This document shows positions 13,001 to 23,227 of a DNA stretch of 64,000 bases, one piece after another. This stretch comes from Massospora cicadina. Its lineage: Eukaryota; Entomophthoromycota; Entomophthoromycetes; Entomophthorales; Entomophthoraceae. The notes under the pieces were generated by a model. That model was not told the origin of the DNA, did not search any database, and was given only the letters and a program-made list of their open reading frames with translations. The stretch spans positions 62,001 through 126,000 of the forward strand of contig JAKSZP010000104.1 of assembly GCA_022478985.1 (NCBI GenBank). Direction: 5' to 3'. Position 1 is the stretch's first letter. The number at the start of each line of letters is the position of its first letter. A program made the translations under genes and the position numbers.

Positions 13001-13633
13001 TGGAATTTCGCCGTCATTAGAATAAGGTCAATGCGGGTCATGGACCTTAATTGGCCATTGTGGACATGGGGATGCGTCATATTTTTGAGCAGTGGGGCAT
13101 GTCGCAGCAGCGCATCCATTAACCCAAGGGTAGCTTTTAGAACATGTAGTTCTATGTGACCCTGTGGGGCGTGGGGTGATGGTGGCCACCGGTCCGTTGG
13201 TAAAGTTAGCCAACAGTTCATGTCGCCAACTAGGAAAGAATTGGGGGGTAGTGGGAGGTATTTGACCAACGAGAAAAATTCTTGATGCTCATGTGCACCA
13301 TTTGGGGCGTAAATGTTGACTATTATGTGTGCAACGTCGGCCCACGAGAAGGTAACAATGAGCATTCAGCCATTTAGGAATGTTTCTGAGGATGTGAATT
13401 TGATAAAAATTGTTTTTCTGAATTAGCACCCCACAGTGCTTTGACCAAAAGGATAGGGATGGTAGGAGCATTGTTTTCCAAGCTTCCTTGGAACCTCGTG
13501 GACAGTGGGACTCCTGGATGGCCAGGATATCCACGGGTAAATTGTTTTGTAAAAAACTCAGTTTCCTAGCCCAGGATGGGGAGGCCTTGAGTCCGGCGAT
13601 ATTCAACGTCCCTAGAGTGAAGGTTTCCCCCAT
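10056..13633 (-). pseudogene. LINE copy 2 ORF2 (endonuclease-reverse transcriptase), frameshifted
   Basis: About 1,190 codons from MGETFTLGTLNIAGL to a stop after STRAQ. The endonuclease (roughly residues 1-240) keeps LNIAGL, the Glu of AIQESHC, GDMNCWLT and SDHRLV. The RT (roughly 400-720) keeps LANWRPISLTNTD, RPQRGLRQGDPLSP and FADD. A Cys/His motif, C-x2-C-x7-H-x4-C, lies near residue 1060, in the position of the zf-RVT type motif of other LINE proteins. Frame changes occur near 13330, 12700, 12300, 11820, 11330 and 10760, so no full protein can be made. The start lies 6 nt after the ORF1 stop, suggesting coupled or reinitiated translation in the ancestor. Confidence 0.93.
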
Positions 13634-13639
13634 TGCACC

Positions 13640-15054
13640 TTAGGTGTGAGGGGGTGGGCCCCCAGGCCCACCAGCCTCTTCCAGGTCCCCACGGGCTTTC
13701 ACAGCAGCATGGGTGTTAGCAGCAACGCTATTGGGGTTTTTGTTAATTTTTGCAGAAAGATTTGCGTTGGCTTTGGCCTTCACTTTTTGTTTTCCCAACG
13801 TCGGACGAATTTTTTGTGGTGCAGATAAGTTCAGTGCACCGTCGAGTGGGGCAAAATTTTTTTTTTCGGTTGGGATAGGTCCCAAGTCAGTTTTAACTGG
13901 AGCTTGGGTGCAGCGATTGGGTGAGATTGAATCTCCCATCAGATCCTCAGATTGAGTGGCCCGCTCAGCATGGGCCTCCCAATCTGATTGGGTGATGGAT
14001 TCCCAAGTTGCTTCCACCGTGAAGGTCTCCATGTCCTCCTGGCATTGTGAGTGTGGGATGGTGGTGGTGGCCTTGGCCGCTTCCTTGGCTGTGGCCCTAT
14101 GGGCCTGCTTGGCCTTCTTCCACTCCTGCGGGGAGATGGGCTTTACCAATAGGTATCAGCCTTGTGCTCCCCATGGGAAAGCCTCCTTGGTGCTTGCGGT
14201 TGGTTCATAGTGCGCCTCTCCGCTGGCCATGGCTGCTGAGGGGTGCTCTTGGAATGTGACGCCCTCCTTGATGGGGCATGCGTGCGCCTTATGGCCAAAT
14301 GTTTCACAGTGGGTGCAAATGGGGGGGCGCGCTGTCCAAGGTTACCTGGAATGGGTGGGTGGTATGCCCTGTGATGTCAATAAAGGTGGAGTGCGGGATC
14401 TGGGTTAGGTCCTTTGTGATCTCCTCAGTTGGGGTCAGAACTACGATTGCTTTGCCGGTGCACAGGTGTGGCATCAGCATGAAACGTTGCATTTCGAAAG
14501 ATTGTATTTCGCCATATATGGCGAGACCATCTTTCAGGTGTTGCTTCAAAATGTCACGTTTTACTGTAGTAGGCAAAAAGTCAAACGTGAGGAAAATTGG
14601 TTTGATTTTGTCCATCTGGTGCATTTGATTTTGATGACCCATTGCCCTTCGGGGAGTTTGACCACTATGCGCACCACTGCAGCCTCATCTGCTGCTATTT
14701 TGCTTTCAAAACCTAGGTCCAGCCAACCGCGCGACATGGAGTGAGGTGCAACGTACACCGCAGTCAGGAAAATTTTGTGTACATCTTCACAAAATTTTTC
14801 CCATAAGGCCATTTTTTGGATGTCCAGATACACATGGACTCCGAATTCCACCAACGAAAGTAGCTGGGAGTGTGGCGTGTTAATGTACTGGTTGCATCGT
14901 GCTTGCCATGCGAGTATCTCCAGGGAAATTGTGACCGCCAGTTTTTTTAAATTTTTTCTATTCTGCTGGATTCTCCGGGGCGTTTTTGAATGTTAGAGGC
15001 CGCGGGCCTTCCGCCTGCTCCTCTTGCCTTGCTTGCCCAACTGCTCCCAGACAT
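13640..15054 (-). pseudogene. LINE copy 2 ORF1, frameshifted
   Basis: The frame should start at the ATG at 15054, but that position is followed by a stop (MSGSSWAS-type start as in the other copies, with early damage). Readable blocks are 14854-14561 ('YLDIQKMALWEKFCEDVHKI'), 14642-14304 and 14149-13640. The zinc knuckle CTHCETFGHKAHACP fits C-x2-C-x4-H-x4-C exactly. A run of G on the + strand near 14321-14328 marks a frameshift right beside it. The C-terminal third is rich in Lys, Ala, Pro and Gln, typical of a basic nucleic-acid-binding tail. Confidence 0.88.
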
Positions 15055-15150
15055 GAGCGCAGACTAATCCCCTCTATGAGATTATCAAACTAGATTTAGT
15101 CTTGAATTGAATGGGTTGCAAAAGTGTTTGCAACGAGAAAAAAAAGTTTT

Positions 15151-15167
15151 TTAACGCTATATAAGTT
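15151..15167. repeat. Right target site duplication of LINE copy 2
   Basis: ttaacgctatataagtt, identical to 9862-9878; it abuts the 5' end of the minus-strand LINE. Confidence 0.95.
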
Positions 15168-15474
15168 GTTCCAAGGAAAATCTCTGCTTAATGTGCAGGA
15201 AATCTCTAGTTAAACTAGGTAAAGAATTATGGCGAAAGATATTTTAGATCAAGCGTAACTTGATTAAAAAATAAATGGTACTTTATATAGTACCAAAATA
15301 GAAACAATAATACATTAGAATGAGGGGAATATTCCAGATGATGGAGATAAGCGCATACCATGTTTGATGATGAAAGTAGATTTGGGAATGTAGGAGGTAA
15401 TGGCACAGTTCATTCTCATATCTGGAGTAGATCAGGCTTCATCATTGGAGAGAGATGGACTGAGAATTTAAAAG
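15168..15474 (+). other. Interior of the non-autonomous LTR element, right part
   Basis: Resumes the interior after LINE 2. It contains the dispersed repeat 15319-15474 (second copy at 222-376) and ends in purine-rich 'gagagagatggactgag' plus 'aatttaaaag', placed as a polypurine tract would be directly before the 3' LTR. No coding capacity is seen. Confidence 0.6.
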
Positions 15475-15687
15475 TGTAACACAGTTAAGTGGTTTACATT
15501 TATTTGCTATAGAGAAGCCAACAGATAGTAAGGTAGAATAGGTGACATAAGGTTATTAATGAATTAGATAGAGAAGTTACACGTTGAATACAACCTTGAG
15601 CTTAATATTAGAATAATATGTTGGTTCAGGCATACTTCTCTATCTTATCAGCCAGTGAAGCACCAAGAAGGTGGTCATCCCTAATTT
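15475..15687 (+). repeat. 3' LTR of the non-autonomous element, first part
   Basis: Starts tgtaacacagttaagtgg, aligned with 6951. It is interrupted at 15688 by LINE copy 3; the last 16 bases (15672-15687) are the LINE target site. Confidence 0.65.
15672..15687. repeat. Left target site duplication of LINE copy 3
   Basis: tggtcatccctaattt, 16 nt, identical to 20981-20996. Confidence 0.95.
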
Positions 15688-15865
15688 TAAATTTTAAATT
15701 TATTGTGGGGAAGGTCGACCATGGGATGGACACTTCTGAATATGACTCAGGACAGATAAACTTAGTACTGGGGGAGGCACCCCAGAGAAGCGATGCTATC
15801 TCTTGTTGCCAGCGGGAACGCCACAAATGGGGAGGAGGAGGGAACGTGTGAAGGGGCCGTAGCCA

Positions 15866-18800
15866 CTATTGAGAACGTGTGGAGGAAGGGGTCTGATTTG
15901 ATGAACCAGACTGGGAACCAGGAGGAGACCAGCTGTCGGTGACGTGGTGGGAGGTATCCAAACATCCACGCTTGAAAGTGGTCCACCAAATGAGACCAGA
16001 ATCTGTGGACAGTTTCTGTGAGGGTGGGGGTGGAGCCTGCGATGGCATCCAAGACAATCGTGTGGATGGTCCACATGGCGATTGCAACCACCAGAGCACG
16101 GAGGGAGGGTGGAAGGGAGGAGGCCATTGATAGAGCAAACATATCTCTTGACAGACTGAAGGGATGCGTTTGATCCTGGCCCAGCAGACGTTAAACTTCG
16201 CGCCATATCGCTTTAGAGGTGGGGCACTTCTCCAGGCGGTGGAACAGCGTTCCATACTGGCCGCACACGACACAGGATGAGTGTAAAGCGTTAGAGCGCT
16301 CAGATGTATGATACACCCGCCTCAGGCAGCGCCACACATGGGTTGCAGACTTGAGGCTGCAACAGAGGGTGATGTACATATTTCCAGATTGTTTTTTGGG
16401 TCTCAATGGAATAAGGGATGTCCATCATGTCCAGGTAGTCCACCCTGGATAGGACATGGGGCCGAATGGGGATCACGCCATCATGGATGGGTAGCCCCTG
16501 TACCTCTTGTGTGAACTGAGGAGAGGGGCGGCCTCTTTGGGTTGTATGTCCGGTAATACGAATTCTCCACTCTGCGCTCCGCATGGAGAGTAGGATTCGT
16601 TTGTAGTGGGTTTTTGTCCCGTGGGGACCTGTGGCCAATGTGTGTGATGCGAGGTATTTCATCAGGGAGTGTGGGTTTGATGGATTGTTGAGGCCCAAAG
16701 CTCAGAAGAATTTGGAGCAGGCTGCGCGGGACCAGTGTTGGGATGGGAGTGTAGGAGCAGTGATGGCTGCGATCCAGGTGCCAGGATCTTGGCAGCATGG
16801 GCTTTGAAGTCAAGCAGGCCCATGCCACCATGATGATGAGGGCCAAACATGACCTCTAGCCACACTGGTGGAGGGCGGCCTGACCAAAGCCATCCTTGCA
16901 GCAAGGCATACAAGGATTTGAAGAAGCTTGGGGAGAAGGGGATGGCATGGGCTCCAACCAGACTTTGGATAGGAGCATAGAGTTGGCTAAAACAACCCTG
17001 CCAGTAAGGGAAGTAGGGTGGGCTCTGAGAGAGGCGATTCACTTCGTCATGTTGTCCAGAATACGGCACTCCATTACTGCTGACGCGTATCCGCCTGCCT
17101 CCATCCACACGCCCAGATGGCGCATCAGTCCTATGGTAGGGCGTGGCACGAAGGGGAGCACCAGTGGAGTGGTGTGTGTTGAGTTAGTAAGGCGTGGACG
17201 TGGGCGAGCAGATGAGCCGGGTTGGGAAGTAATTGCTGGGGCCCAGCAGTTCTGAAACTGACCAAGGAGGATGATTTCAGTTTTGGAGGCGTTCAGTGCC
17301 ACGTTGCTTACCCAGGAATATCCCTGGATGAGAGCTTCAAGCACGCGTGCATCTTGATTATTAGACACCCCAACCACACAATCATCTGCGAATGATAATA
17401 TTTTGACTGGGGCTTGGCCTGGCACATGGACCCCAGTGAGTTGGGCATTCACATTTCGCAGTAGTGGTTCAAGGCTGAAGTTGTATAAGAGTGGGCTGAG
17501 GGGGTCCCCTTGTCGCAAGCCCCTTTGAGGGCAGACTACTTCCGTTAGGAAGCCAGGGCCACGCACTACCATTGTTGCAGATTCCGTGAGCAGCATCACC
17601 CAGTTGATGAAGCAAGGGGGTAGGCGGAATTGATGGAAGCAGGCCCTGAGGTATTCCCAGTTTACTCTATCATAGGCCTTTTGTTGGTCCAAGGTATAAA
17701 AGCCCCAGAGGCTGTGGACTGACATACATTAGCCACAGAGTGCACGTTATCCCAAATTGACCTTCTGGGGATGAAACCGAATTGTTCTGGGGAGATGGTG
17801 GCAGATGCTACAGTCCCTAATTGGTTAGCCATGATTTTTGTTAAAATTTTGGTGTCTGTGTTTGTTAAAGAAATGGGGCGCCAGTTGGCTAAGTCAAGCT
17901 TATCCCCTTTCTTAAAGAGTGTGAGTGTAAAGGCCTCATGTCCTCCTGGTAGGAGGCGCGTTTCCAACAGGCTTTGGTTAAGTGAGGCTAGCAGCAATGG
18001 GGATATATATTTGAAATATTTTTTGTAGAACTCATATGGAATGCCATCTGGGCCTGGGCATTTTTGGTTTGGTGCACCGCGAATGGCTGTCCATAATTCG
18101 TTCTGGAGTAATTAAATTCATTATATCTGGGTATCAGAAAATGGTGCAGATATGAGCTCAGCCGAGAAATTCTGCCATTTTGGCTGGCTGAATTGGTTCG
18201 GCTCAGTACAACTCAGAGTAATATTTTTGCATTTCGATTGCCACAGCAGCGGTGTATCCACAATAGAATTATCCGATCTTCACACCTGTGTGCAGGCCAC
18301 GCTCTGTCATGGTGCAAAAAATTTTTTAAAGAAATATGCGGTGCACTTGTCACCTTTAGTGATGCATGTGGCCCTGTTTTGGACACAAACCCGATGTTTG
18401 TGTTGCCTTTTGAATGCGTTGAGGTGGGCGGCTGCCTCCACCCACTTCTGGCCCCATGCAGGGCTATATCCTGTAGCTGAAATGTTGGACTCCAAGTGTG
18501 TCAATTCTGCCAGAGCATGCAAAATAACCGCCAATGTGGCTCATGAGTGTCTGGAGGAGAGATGGCAAGAGTGGTGGATGTTTTACTCTTTGAAAGTTGC
18601 TCATGTGGAAATGGGGTCCGTGCAAAATGGTGCAACAAATTTTTTTGCCAAAGATGCCTCTTCCACCCATGTGGAAAATCCTGGCGATGCGAGCTCGGGG
18701 GGGGGGGGGGGGGGGGGCGGATTTTGCACCAATGTGGGGCCTTAGCAACTGTGACAGGTAGGTGGTATGTTATCGAGACCAGTTGGTGGTTGGAGAATTC

Positions 18801-19464
18801 CATTTTCGTTGTTTTGAAGTGGGAGATGTGGGGTTGGAATTTCGCTGGTGTTAGAATAAGGTTGATGCGGGTGATGGACCTTAATTGGCCATTGTGGACG
18901 TGCGGACGCATCATGTTTTTGAGCAGTGGGGCATGTCATGGCAGCGCATTCATTAACCCAGGGTGGCCTTTAGAACGCATAGTTCAATGTGACCCTGTGG
19001 GGCGTGGGGTGAGGGAGGCCACCGGTCCGTTGGTGAGGTTAGCCAACAGTTCATGTCACCGACTAGGAAAGAATCAGGGGGTAGTGGGAGGGATTTGACC
19101 GATGAGAAAAATTCTCAACGCTTGTGTGCACCGTTTGGGGCATAAATGTTGATGATTGTGCGTGCTACATCTTCCCACGAGAAGGTGACAATGAGCACTC
19201 GGCCATTTAGGAATGTTTCTGAGGATATGAATTTGAAAATTTTTTTTTCTGAATTAGCACCCCACAATGCTTTGACCAAAAGGATAGGGATAGGAGGAGC
19301 ATTGTTTTCCAAGTTTCCTCGGAACCTCATGGACAGTGGGACTCCTGGATGGCCAGGATATCCACGGGTATATTGTGTTGTAAAAAATTCAGTTTCCTAG
19401 CCCAGGACGGGGAGGCCTTGAGTCTGGCGACATTCAACATCCCTAAAGTGAAGATTTCCCCCAT
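15866..19464 (-). pseudogene. LINE copy 3 ORF2 (endonuclease-reverse transcriptase), broken
   Basis: Runs from the ATG at 19464 to the stop after STRSQ at 15866. The endonuclease motif reads SNHQLV near 18785, with Asn for the catalytic Asp that copy 2 keeps. The RT block 17725-17039 is well preserved: 'YDRVNWEYLRACFHQFRLPP', 'QRGLRQGDPLSPLLYNFSLE' and FADDCVVG. The linker between endonuclease and RT holds the 21-base G run, where copy 2 has a mixed 'aggtgggc' sequence. The C-terminal Cys/His motif near 16270 is present. The product would have acted on nuclear chromatin, nicking the target and priming cDNA synthesis. Confidence 0.93.
18697..18717. repeat. 21-base G homopolymer in LINE copy 3
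   Basis: An uninterrupted run of 21 G on + (C in the sense of ORF2). Copy 2 has 'gagctcaggtgggcag' at the same place, so the run arose in this copy, or is a sequencing/assembly artefact. It lies between the endonuclease and RT regions. Confidence 0.9.
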
Positions 19465-19470
19465 TGCACC

Positions 19471-20881
19471 TTAGGTGTGAGGGGGTGGGCCTGGGGGCCC
19501 ACCAGCCTCTTCTAGGTCCCCGCGGGCTTTCACAGCAGTGCAGGTGTTAGCAGCAATGCTATCGGAGTTTTTGTTGATTTTTGTGGAAAGAGTCGCGTTG
19601 GCTTTGGCCTTTGCCTTTTGTTTTCATGACGTCGGACGAATTTTTTGTGGTGCGGATGTGTTCAGTGCACCATTGAGCAGGTCAAAAAAATTTTCAGTTG
19701 GGATAAGTCCCAAGTTGGTTTCAACTGGAGCTTGGGTGCAACGATTGGGTGAGATTGAGTCTCCTATCAGATCCTTGGATTGAGTGGCCCACTTGGCATG
19801 GGCTTCCCAATCTGATTGGTTGATGGGTTCCCAAGTTGCTTCTGCCGCAAAGGTTTCAATGTCCTCCTGGCGTTGGAAGTGTGGGATAGTGGTGGTGGCT
19901 TTGGCCGCTTCCTTGGCCGGCCCTGTGGGCCTGCTTGGCCTTCTTCTGCTCTTGTGGGGAGATAGGCTTTACCAGTAGGTAGCAGCCTTGTGCTCCCCAC
20001 GGGAAAGCCTCTTTGGTGCTTGCGGTTGGTTCATAGTGCGCCTCTCTGCTGGCCATGGCTGCTGAGGGATGCTCTTGGAATGTGACGCCCTCCTTGGTGG
20101 GGCATGAGTGTGCCTTATGGCTGAATGCATCACAGTGGGTGCAAATGGGGGGCGCGCTGTCCACGGTCACTCAGAATGGGTGGGTGGTATGCCCTGCGAT
20201 ATTAATAAAAGTGGAGTGCGGGATCTGGGTTAGGTCCTTTGCAATCTCCTCAGTTGGGGTCAGGACTGCGATGGCTTTGCCGGTGCACAGGTGCGGCATC
20301 AGCGTGAAGCATTGCATTTCAAAAGATTGTATTTCGCCATATACAGCAAGACCATCTTTCAGGTGTTGTTCCAAAATATCACGTTTTACCATAGTAGGCA
20401 AAAATTCAAACGCGAGGAAAATTTGGTTTGATTTTGTCCATTTGGTGCATTTGGTTTTGACGACCCATTGCCCTTCGGGGAGGTTGACCACTACGCGCAC
20501 CGCTGCAGCCTCGTCTGCTGCTTTTTTGTTCTCAAAACCTAGGTCCAGCCAACTGCATGACATGGAGTGAGGTGCAACGTACACCGCGGGCAGGAAAATT
20601 TTGTGTACATCTTCACAAAATTTTTCCCATAAGGCCATTTTTTGGATGTCCAGATACACATGGACTCCGAATTCCACCAACGAAAGTAGCTGGGAGTGTG
20701 GCGTGTTAATGTACTGGTTGCATCGTGCTTGCCATGCAAGTATCTCTGGGGAAATCGTGACCACCAATTTTTTAAGATTTTTGTCTATTCCGCCAGATTC
20801 TCCAGGGCGTTTTTGAACGTTGGAGGCCGCGGGCCTTCCACCTGCTCCTCTTACCTTGTTTGCCCAACTGCTCCCAGACAT
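19471..20881 (-). pseudogene. LINE copy 3 ORF1, one early stop and frameshifts
   Basis: Opens MSGSSWANKVRGAGG and is open for 236 codons to 20171. The stop there is TGA where copies 1 and 2 have CAG (HPFQVT becomes HPF*VT). After it the frame goes on with the zinc knuckle CTHCDAFSHKAHSCP, a perfect C-x2-C-x4-H-x4-C. A basic Gln/Lys-rich C-terminal region follows, with frameshifts near 19880. The N-terminal region, including 'FENKKAADEAAAVRVVV' and 'NLPEGQWVVK', has the alternating pattern of an RRM-like fold. That assignment is inference. Confidence 0.9.
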
Positions 20882-20980
20882 GGGCGCAGACTAATCTCCT
20901 CTGTGAGATTATCAAACTAGATTCAGTCTTGAATTGAATAGGTTGCAATAGTGATTGCAACGAGAAAGAAAAGTTTCTGA

Positions 20981-20996
20981 TGGTCATCCCTAATTT
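20981..20996. repeat. Right target site duplication of LINE copy 3
   Basis: tggtcatccctaattt, identical to 15672-15687. Confidence 0.95.
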
Positions 20997-21200
20997 GTTA
21001 TTTGTAAATTGACATATAAAGTGTTTAGTGCTATGTAATTTAAGTTATAGTTTTGGGCCTTAATCCTAATAAAATATCAGATTCTAACTTTTAAACTATA
21101 GGCCATAATTGCCTAACTATATAGATATGTTCTAAGCTCAAGATTGAGGCTTCACACCTAATAGCAAAATTCCAACAGCCACTAAGGCCACAGTGGGCAA
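20997..21200 (+). repeat. 3' LTR of the non-autonomous element, second part
   Basis: Continues the LTR after the LINE: 'gctatgtaatttaagtta', 'cctaataaaatat', 'aggcttcacacctaatagc' and 'gtgggcaacta' match the same order in 7190-7399. The end near 21200 is set by loss of similarity and the candidate TSD ctaag. Confidence 0.65.
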
Positions 21201-21489
21201 CTAAGATAATCTGTTTGTGTTTTGATGCTTGATGACTGGTCAATGCTGAGTTCAGAGTAATCCTGAAATTTCTAGGCTCTCTAGGATAATTATCCTTCGG
21301 TCTCTTTCAAATTTTGTAACTAATAAAAGGAAGCATGATTGGTTACTACAGTAAAATGCACTCTGTGAATTTATACCCAGAACTGTTTAGATAGATAAAT
21401 GACCACCAGTCACCCCTTCTCAATTACTGTATGATTTCATTTTGTGACATCTAACATCTAACTGCAATAAGCAACTGGGTGTTTAATTC
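21201..21489. other. Unassigned AT-rich segment
   Basis: No recognisable feature. It separates the LTR end from gypsy remnant E and may include its decayed RNase H or integrase region. Confidence 0.4.
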
Positions 21490-22343
21490 CAGTTAAAATC
21501 AAGATGAGACAACACCTCCCCAATAACGGTGAGAGGAGCATCCATTTGAATAATAAACAGCTTATCAAAATTAGCTTACATCAACAGTGGCGCTTAAGTA
21601 AGGTAAATCCTGATTTATAAAGGCAATCTGACAGTTCCCAGTCCACTTGAAGGGTACTCCATTCTTAAAGAGGTAAAACTAGTGGCTCACCTATCTTTCT
21701 AAATTCTACTACAAAATGGTGGTAGTAACCAATCATTACAAGTAAACTGAACGTCACGCTTACTAGTAAGTCACACCATGCATTCAATCGCTTCAACCTT
21801 TGCAAGCTGAGAATATAAGATGTTTATCAGTGATAAAACCCAAATATACTGCTTTTAGAAAAAAATTACACGTTTGTGGACTTATCTTAATATAGCCTTA
21901 GCAAGCCAGCGGATAACTTTTTTAAGGTGTTGCAGATGATCTATAAACCCTTTGGAATTTTTTTGATGTTATCTAGGTAGATTAGAACGCAGGAAATTCT
22001 ATTTTCGCCAAGGATGCTATTTATGGCCCGCTGAAAGGTCAGGGGGCTTTTCACAGCCCCTGCAGCATTCTCATAGGCTGGCAGAGGCCCTGGCCATAAC
22101 CATGGTGCATTTTTCCTGCTTCTACTTGGGCAGCTCTATCTGCCAATAAGCAGAAAATATATCTCTTGCTGAATAATATTGTGCTCTGATCAAGCGATCT
22201 TGTGCTTCATCAATTTGTAATAAGGGATAAGCATCCTTTAAGAAACTATTAAGCTTCCAATATTCTAATACCACGCGATTTGACTTATCCTTTTTCTTGA
22301 TGATCAACAGGGAGGCCCAAGGGCTTTTAGAGGAAAATTGCCA
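21490..22343 (-). pseudogene. Gypsy remnant E: RT to RNase H fragment
   Basis: On the minus strand, 'SPWASLLIIKKKDKSNRVVL', 'WKLNSFLKDAYPLLQIDEA' and 'FSAYWQIELPK' are the fingers and palm of a Ty3/gypsy RT. Further on, near 21970, comes VLIYLDNI, where the catalytic YxDD is YLDN. Then 'LFKNGVPFKWTGNCQIAF' (RT connection) and 'IIQMDAPLTVIGEVLS' (start of RNase H, with its first Asp) can be read near 21660 and 21540. The upstream part is cut off where the Gypsy-A LTR begins. Its RT sequence differs from B, F and G, so it is a separate lineage. Confidence 0.85.
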
Positions 22344-23227
22344 TGTCCACATGACATAATTAAGGGAAACAACTGTAAAGACAATGCTAGAAGTCAGTAG
22401 TCCAAAAAGGTCAAGCTGCAAGACCTCCCTGACTTAAAACATACCTTGTACCAACGCTGGGTGCAGAGAGATATGCCCAGGTTGTTCCAGGGGATGTGCG
22501 TGATGCTCAGACCTGCATTACAGCAAGGGCATTAAAACGCATCAGTATCTTATTAAGATGAAGGTACAATTTGTTTACTCATAGAACGGAGTTTTAAAAC
22601 CGTTCAATTTTCTTTGTTGACAAATTGGGATGGTTTTATCTGCAATAAATAACTTGAGTTTGGTCAATCTCGAACTAAAGTACCTTGGCTGATGGTAGGA
22701 TGCTCCTATTGGGGCGCTTAGTCTTAGCACCATTTCCCTCAACTGATGACTCTCCTCCTATTGTCTAAAAGCATGTTTCATGAGACCTTCATTCCTTGTT
22801 GGTCAACTTCCTGATAGAATTCCCCATTAATTTTTACATTTTTGTATGGTTCCTTGGACGAACCTGTGCGCGAATCTCCTTGAGGAGCTCTCTAACAATG
22901 GTGATCACTTTATTTTATTAAAATTCTCTACTGTATCTAGTGCACCTCTGGGCCGCCCTGGTCCACTCCAGATCAAGGCACCCAGGCACCCTAGTACAGA
23001 TCTCCACTTGTTTATGGACTCCCCTTTAAGATCCAACTAAGTTTTGGTTTATGTGCTATCTACTACTATCTCCTGCGTTGTATACTCTTGCCGTGGATCC
23101 CTTTTTCTCTGGTACCCTCCACAGTGCCCTGATTCCAATCTTGCTAATGACTAATTCCCTAGCGATGTGGCTTTGCATCCTGCACCACCTCTCTGGGAAT
23201 AAAAAAGTTACAGTAACTCTTTTAACA
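22344..23227 (+). repeat. Gypsy-A 5' LTR
   Basis: About 884 bp, from tgtccacatgacat to ttttaaca. The ends are inferred by comparison with 28238-29076. The left end is uncertain by tens of bases because it runs into remnant E. Confidence 0.65.

Larger units (their letters stand above)
9879..15150 (-). mobile_element. LINE copy 2, near full length
   Basis: About 5.27 kb on the minus strand between perfect 17-nt duplications. On the minus strand it ends with the A-rich tail 'aataaattaaaattaaaa'. Its 5' end contains the 'gcaaacacttttgcaaccc' block found in copies 1 and 3. Of the three copies this one keeps the best coding sequence. The endonuclease GDMN and SDHRLV motifs, RT FADD and the ORF1 zinc knuckle are all intact, although several frameshifts break ORF2. 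It is inserted in the interior of the LTR element at 6951-21200. Confidence 0.96.
15688..20980 (-). mobile_element. LINE copy 3, near full length
   Basis: About 5.29 kb on the minus strand between perfect 16-nt duplications, inserted within an LTR. The A-rich tail is at the left end. The 5' end, near 20940-20975, matches the other copies. ORF1 is open for 236 codons from its start, the longest ORF1 block of the three. ORF2 has several frameshifts and a 21-base G run at 18697-18717. Confidence 0.96.
6951..21200 (+). mobile_element. LTR-bounded non-autonomous element carrying two nested LINEs
   Basis: The block 6951-7399 matches 15475-15687 continued at 20997-21200. Shared landmarks in order are 'taagtggtttac/taagcggtttcc', the 'gctatgtaa' block, 'taaaat' repeats and 'gggcaacta'. 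Read as LTRs, they bound an interior of only about 2.8 kb once LINE copy 2 is removed. No gag or pol motif is visible in it, which fits a LARD/TRIM-like non-autonomous element. Candidate 5-bp TSDs are ccaag (6946-6950) and ctaag (21201-21205), one mismatch. LINE copy 2 lies in the interior and copy 3 in the 3' LTR, so both LINEs are younger than this element. Confidence 0.7.
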
